Below the pieces are notes generated by a model. It was given only the letters and a program-made list of their open reading frames with translations, made no database searches and was not told the origin of the DNA. Positions 60,374 through 64,000 of a stretch of DNA of 64,000 nt are shown piece after piece (the stretch's first letter is position 1; the number at the start of each line of letters is the position of its first letter). Location of the stretch: positions 2,418,001-2,482,000 of the forward strand of contig NZ_LT906434.1 of the NCBI RefSeq assembly GCF_900187305.1, written 5' to 3'. Origin of the DNA: Neisseria zoodegmatis. Lineage in GTDB: Bacteria > Pseudomonadota > Gammaproteobacteria > Burkholderiales > Neisseriaceae. The position numbers and the translations under genes are program-made.

Positions 60374-61255
60374 TTATCTTCTCGAACCGCCTACACCGAC
60401 TTCACCGCCCGGATGGTAAACCACACCGCCGATTTCCTCGGCATTCGGGCCAAAGAAGGTTAAGCTGTAATCACCGCGGCCTTTTTTCTGAGTATCCGCC
60501 ACACCTTCGATACCTTTACCGATAACGCGGCTGCCGTCTAAGGCATTGTGATGTATCACGTTTTTAATATCGGCTTCTTTCAACGTAATCGCACCGGTTT
60601 CAGCAATGCCAGTAACGCTGCCACTACCCTTGCGGCTGTTGAAGTCAACCTCATAATTCAGACGGCCTACACTCGTATCGCTAAACGCTTGGCCGCTGTA
60701 AGTAAACTTACCTGAATCAGGTAAAGTTTGCGTAATATCGCCTTTGATCAGGCCGACTTTCATCGGGTCTTGTATGATCACTTCCTTACCATCATCATCT
60801 TTTGCGATAACACGTTTGGGGCCTAAATAACCTGCAATAATGGAATGTTTTTGGCGGTAGGCACGCACGGATCCGTTGTTGGCTGTCGGAATATTGCTGA
60901 ACGCAGACATGGCAAAGTCATCCAACACAATTTTTTTACCACCTGCATGGGTATGGCCGTTGATGGTCACGGTATAGGGTGGCTGGACAGGAGCCGCGGC
61001 AGCAGAACGGAAGGCTGTGGGTTGTGCAGCAGTGTTTGCTTGCGTACCTTTTACTGCAATAGGTTGGGCATCTGATTGGGACGATGATTCCATCGTTACC
61101 GTATTAGAAGTTGTGGTGGAAGTAGATTCGACCGAAGGTTTGTCGCCCCCGCCGCCACATGCGGAAAGTGCCAGTAAAACTAAAGCTGAAAGTGCAATAT
61201 TTGCTTGTTTGTTATTGATTTTTTTTCCTCTGAATGTGAAGTCCTTCATGTACAT
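60374..61255 (-). CDS. Surface lipoprotein, TbpB/fHbp-like barrel (Slam-substrate type)
   Basis: This 293-residue protein has lipobox LSAC (Cys33) followed by GGGG, a Ser/Thr/Ala-rich tether of about 70 residues, and a C-terminal beta-rich domain. GRLNYEVDFNSRKGSGSVTG and GRGDYSLTFFGPNAEEIGG, ending HPGGEVGVGGSRR, resemble the 8-stranded barrel of TbpB, HpuA and factor-H-binding protein, exported to the surface by Slam. AAAGG sits 5 bp before ATG 61255; a second Met at 61249 is also possible. The ligand is unknown. No Slam gene is adjacent. Confidence 0.78.
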   Translation of the reverse strand: MYMKDFTFRGKKINNKQANIALSALVLLALSACGGGGDKPSVESTSTTTSNTVTMESSSQSDAQPIAVKGTQANTAAQPTAFRSAAAAPVQPPYTVTINGHTHAGGKKIVLDDFAMSAFSNIPTANNGSVRAYRQKHSIIAGYLGPKRVIAKDDDGKEVIIQDPMKVGLIKGDITQTLPDSGKFTYSGQAFSDTSVGRLNYEVDFNSRKGSGSVTGIAETGAITLKEADIKNVIHHNALDGSRVIGKGIEGVADTQKKGRGDYSLTFFGPNAEEIGGVVYHPGGEVGVGGSRR

Positions 61256-61554
61256 ATAAACCTTTATAGTGATGACAAGGGTTCGCATCATATAGGCTCG
61301 CAAAGCAGTTTTCAACCGTCTGTATAAAAAAACAACCGAATATCTTTAAGTTTTGTTTAGCCGCTCATCATAAAAAAGCGCAGCACCGAAAAGCCGAGAT
61401 GCCGCGAAAAGCTTACTTATACAGATACTACCACTTGTTTTACTATTTTTTATGTTTCATTACTCACCTTAAAAAGCACCGTTAACAAACTTGCCAAAAA
61501 CGCCACACTTATAATATAACAACCGCCTGATCCTATTTTTCAGACGGCCCATCT

Positions 61555-62358
61555 ATGAAAAAAGACCACCTCAACACCCCCGATTTCGATTTATGGCAGG
61601 CCATCCGTTTGGAAACGGAAGAAGCCGTTGAAGCCGAACCGCTGCTGGCAAGCTTTCTGCACCAAACCGTTCTGCGCCATTCCTCGCTGGACTCCGTGCT
61701 GGCCTACCATCTGTCGAGCAAACTTTCCAGCCCGATTATGGACGCCCGCGCTCTGTTTGAAATGTATCAGCAGGCGCTGTGCTGCGATACCGACATCATT
61801 GAAGCCGTGAAACTCGACCTACTTGCCTGCTACGAGCGCGACCCGGCGTGTGACGAATATTCGCTACCGCTGCTCTATTTCAAAGGCTTTCACGCGATAC
61901 AGGCCCACCGCATCAATCATTGGCTGTATGAACACGGACGCAAAACGTTGGCTTATTTTCTGCAGAACCGCTCTTCGGAAGTGTTCGGCGTCGATATCCA
62001 CCCTGCTGCGCGTTTCGGCCACGGCTTGATGCTTGACCACGCCACCGGCTTTGTTGCCGGTGAAACTGCCGTGCTCGGCAACAATATTTCCATTTTGCAC
62101 GGCGTAACGCTGGGCGGTTCGGGTAAGGAAAGCGGCGACCGCCATCCGAAAGTGGGCGACGGCGTGATGATCGGTGCCAATGCTTCGATTTTGGGTAATA
62201 TCCGTATCGGCGAAAATGCCAAAGTCGGCGCGGGCAGCGTGGTGGTAGCCGATGTGCCGCCGCACACCACCGTGGTAGGCGTACCCGCCAAGCAAACGGG
62301 CAAGGCAGTCAAGAATCCTGCCGGCGAAATGGATCAAAGTATGGGATTTATGATTTAA
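61555..62358 (+). CDS. cysE: Serine O-acetyltransferase
   Basis: This 267-residue enzyme makes O-acetylserine for cysteine. It begins MKKDHLNTPDFDLWQAIRLE, has the helical N-terminal domain (DEYSLPLLYFKGFHAIQAHR) and the left-handed beta-helix (GVDIHPAARFGHGLMLDHAT, ISILHGVTLGGSGKESGDRH, ASILGNIRIGENAKVGAGSV). Catalytic Asp and His are in these segments. A DUS lies right before the ATG in place of a clear ribosome site. Confidence 0.96.
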   Translation: MKKDHLNTPDFDLWQAIRLETEEAVEAEPLLASFLHQTVLRHSSLDSVLAYHLSSKLSSPIMDARALFEMYQQALCCDTDIIEAVKLDLLACYERDPACDEYSLPLLYFKGFHAIQAHRINHWLYEHGRKTLAYFLQNRSSEVFGVDIHPAARFGHGLMLDHATGFVAGETAVLGNNISILHGVTLGGSGKESGDRHPKVGDGVMIGANASILGNIRIGENAKVGAGSVVVADVPPHTTVVGVPAKQTGKAVKNPAGEMDQSMGFMI

Positions 62359-62420
62359 CGCACTTTGCTTTGTTGATTCATATTCTATTTCTATCCCCAA
62401 AATTTCAAATCAGATAGGCT

Positions 62421-62563
62421 GAGACCTTTGCAAAACCCTCAGATGTGGATGCAGTTCAAGGCGTAGCAGCGCAGCGAGTGCAGACATATCATATAGATAG
62501 GCAAACGAGCGGGCAGCGCACAACGCAGAAATGCGCCGCAGATGGGGGTTTTGCAAAGGTCTC
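62421..62563 (+). mobile_element. 143-bp MITE-like repeat, copy D
   Basis: A full copy with both inverted ends. The flanks are AGGCT on the left and TGGCT on the right, a 4/5 match to a target duplication. A short frame inside (MDAVQGVAAQRVQTYHI) is a by-product of the repeat and should not be annotated. It lies between cysE and the fumarase gene. Confidence 0.9.
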
Positions 62564-62848
62564 TGGCTGCTGTCGGCAACACAATCCGGCTGAGCCTGTC
62601 TTTTTTAAGGCCTTTCCACCTTTCTTCTCCGACATCTTTCGAATTAACACAAATTAACATTTTAACCCTGTATTCTTTACCCAAAGGCCGTCTGAAAAAG
62701 GCCGGTACAACAACACACAAACTGAAATCTTGCGAAATATCGGCTGTACACATCACGCGCGGCATCAGCCGTGCTCGGAATGAAATACCCTAACCCGCTG
62801 TTTCCAAAAGATTCATCAACCATAAAACCACTCCAAAGGACACCCTCC

Positions 62849-64000
62849 ATGACCGTTATCAAACAAGAAGACTTTATCCAAAGTATTGCCGATGCTTTCC
62901 AATTCATCAGCTACTACCACCCCGTCGATTACATTCAAGCCTTATATAAAGCGTGGCAAAAAGAGGAAAACCCTGCCGCTAAAGACGCGATGACGCAGAT
63001 TCTGGTCAACAGCCGCATGTGTGCCGAAGGCCGCCGCCCCATCTGCCAAGATACCGGCATTGCCACCGTGTTTTTAAAAGTGGGCATGAACGTGCAATGG
63101 GACGCGCAAATGAGCGTGCAGGAAATGGTCAACGAAGGCGTGCGCCGCGCCTACACCCACCCCGACAACACTTTACGCGCCTCGGTTTTGGCCGACCCTG
63201 CCGGCAAACGCCAAAACACCAAAGACAACACGCCGGCGGTCATCCATATGGAAGTGGTTGCAGGCGACAAAATCGAAGTAACCTGCGCGGCCAAAGGCGG
63301 CGGTTCGGAAAACAAATCCAAGCTCGCCATGCTGAATCCTTCCGATTCGATTGTCGATTGGGTGCTGAAAACCATCCCCACTATGGGCGCAGGCTGGTGT
63401 CCGCCCGGTATCTTGGGCATCGGCATTGGTGGTACACCCGAAAAGGCCACTTTGCTGGCCAAAGAATCATTGATGAGCCACGTCGATATTCACGAATTGC
63501 AGGAAAAAGCCGCTTCGGGCGCGGAACTTTCCACCACCGAAGCCCTGCGTTTGGAGTTGTATGAAAAAGTGAACGCGCTGGGCATCGGCGCACAAGGCTT
63601 GGGCGGCCTGACTACCGTTCTCGACGTAAAAATCTTGGATTACCCCACCCACGCCGCATCTAAACCCATAGCCATGATTCCAAACTGCGCCGCCACCCGC
63701 CACGTTGAGTTTGAATTGGACGGCTCCGGCCCCGTGAAACTCGACCCGCCTTCATTGGAAGACTGGCCGGACATCACATACAGCCCCGACAACGGCAAGC
63801 GCGTAGACGTAAACAAGCTCACCAAAGAAGAAGTTGCCACTTGGAAAATGGGCGATGTGCTGTTGCTCAACGGCAAAATCTACACCGGCCGCGATGCCGC
63901 CCACAAACGCATGGTCGATATGCTCAACAAAGGCGAAAAACTGCCGGTCGATTTCACCGACAAACTGATTTACTACGTCGGCCCGGTTGACCCCGTGCGC
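62849..64000 (+). CDS. Class I (iron-sulfur) fumarate hydratase, N-terminal part
   Basis: The frame runs from ATG 62849 (AAAGGA upstream) through the window edge, 384 codons, of an expected ~500. The three cluster cysteines are visible: Cys66 in RRPICQDTGIA, Cys184 in GAGWCPPGILG and Cys280 in IPNCAATRHVEF. Both domains of the FumA/TtdAB-type hydro-lyase are thus present in one chain. It interconverts fumarate and malate in the TCA cycle and should be oxygen-sensitive. The C-terminal part is outside the window. Confidence 0.93.
   Translation, partial: MTVIKQEDFIQSIADAFQFISYYHPVDYIQALYKAWQKEENPAAKDAMTQILVNSRMCAEGRRPICQDTGIATVFLKVGMNVQWDAQMSVQEMVNEGVRRAYTHPDNTLRASVLADPAGKRQNTKDNTPAVIHMEVVAGDKIEVTCAAKGGGSENKSKLAMLNPSDSIVDWVLKTIPTMGAGWCPPGILGIGIGGTPEKATLLAKESLMSHVDIHELQEKAASGAELSTTEALRLELYEKVNALGIGAQGLGGLTTVLDVKILDYPTHAASKPIAMIPNCAATRHVEFELDGSGPVKLDPPSLEDWPDITYSPDNGKRVDVNKLTKEEVATWKMGDVLLLNGKIYTGRDAAHKRMVDMLNKGEKLPVDFTDKLIYYVGPVDPVR

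Noticed and set aside
37582..62563. 143-bp repeats as Correia elements
   Set aside because: Ends are GAGACCTTTGCAAAA, not the TATAGTGGATTAA-type ends of Correia elements.
60120..62563. Composite transposon bounded by repeat copies C and D
   Set aside because: The copies are non-autonomous, in direct orientation and each appears to have its own flanking repeats; recombination is possible but joint transposition is not supported.
62445..62657. 70-codon frame inside repeat copy D
   Set aside because: Internal frame of the repeat, present in the same form in other copies; not supported as a gene.

Overview
The window is chromosomal DNA from a Neisseria species or very close relative. The Neisseria DNA uptake sequence (DUS) GCCGTCTGAA occurs throughout, mostly in the 12-mer form AGGCCGTCTGAA (AG-DUS), which is typical of commensal or animal-associated Neisseria rather than the AT-DUS of N. 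meningitidis and N. gonorrhoeae. Gene content and order (ccs system II genes beside engB and cytochrome c4, comE beside an rRNA operon, yraN-gmhA-dolP facing rsmI, UbiM-type hydroxylase, IS1106-like transposase) also fit Neisseria. The exact species cannot be resolved by reading alone.

Layout. 0-2 kb: end of thiE, then tsaB-rimI and a degenerate uracil-DNA-glycosylase-like gene. 2-4.6 kb: a PatZ-like acyl-CoA-synthetase/GNAT protein. 4.6-6.6 kb: the rpsP-rimM-trmD-rplS operon. 6.6-8.0 kb: a decaying IS1106-like element that abuts the 3' stump of an M16 peptidase gene. 8.4-14.7 kb: comE and a complete rRNA operon on the minus strand (16S, tRNA-Ile, tRNA-Ala, 23S, 5S) with promoter, boxA sites and terminator. 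14.9-20.5 kb: thrB, yebC, hslO, trkH, engB. 20.6-24.7 kb: cytochrome c4 and the ResB/CcsA cytochrome c maturation pair. 25-31 kb: recJ, grxC, secB, valS. 31-37.5 kb: fhs, an XRE regulator, map, a Pro/Ala-rich membrane-anchored protein, then dolP, gmhA, yraN and divergent rsmI. 37.6-39.9 kb: an orphan outer-membrane efflux factor with an MprA-like regulator. 40.6-41.9 kb: a preQ1-I riboswitch with queF and yhhQ. 42-46.4 kb: tRNA-Arg, ispB, rplU-rpmA, ubiM, uppP. 46.5-51.5 kb: dsbA, a SPOR-domain protein, comM, ubiK and a LysP-like permease. 51.7-54.9 kb: a three-gene lipid-related cluster (divergent CDP-alcohol phosphatidyltransferase, DUF2238 membrane protein, hydrolase-methyltransferase fusion). 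55-64 kb: an M23 endopeptidase, two hypothetical proteins, orn, a TbpB/fHbp-like surface lipoprotein, cysE and the start of a class I fumarase.

Connections. Natural transformation is served by dense DUS, comE and comM; ubiquinone synthesis by ispB, ubiM and ubiK; respiration by cytochrome c4 and the ccs genes; envelope biogenesis by uppP, dsbA, the SPOR protein, M23 peptidase, dolP and gmhA. Inverted DUS pairs recur after genes and probably act as terminators.

A 143-bp non-autonomous element with perfect GAGACCTTTGCAAAACCC ends is present in three full copies and one 5'-truncated copy. Two full copies have perfect 5-bp target duplications, and the ends resemble those of the IS1106-like element. 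The best candidates for new biology are the lipid-remodelling cluster, the surface lipoprotein lying between two of these elements, and the mobile-element family itself. No CRISPR array, prophage or plasmid origin was seen.
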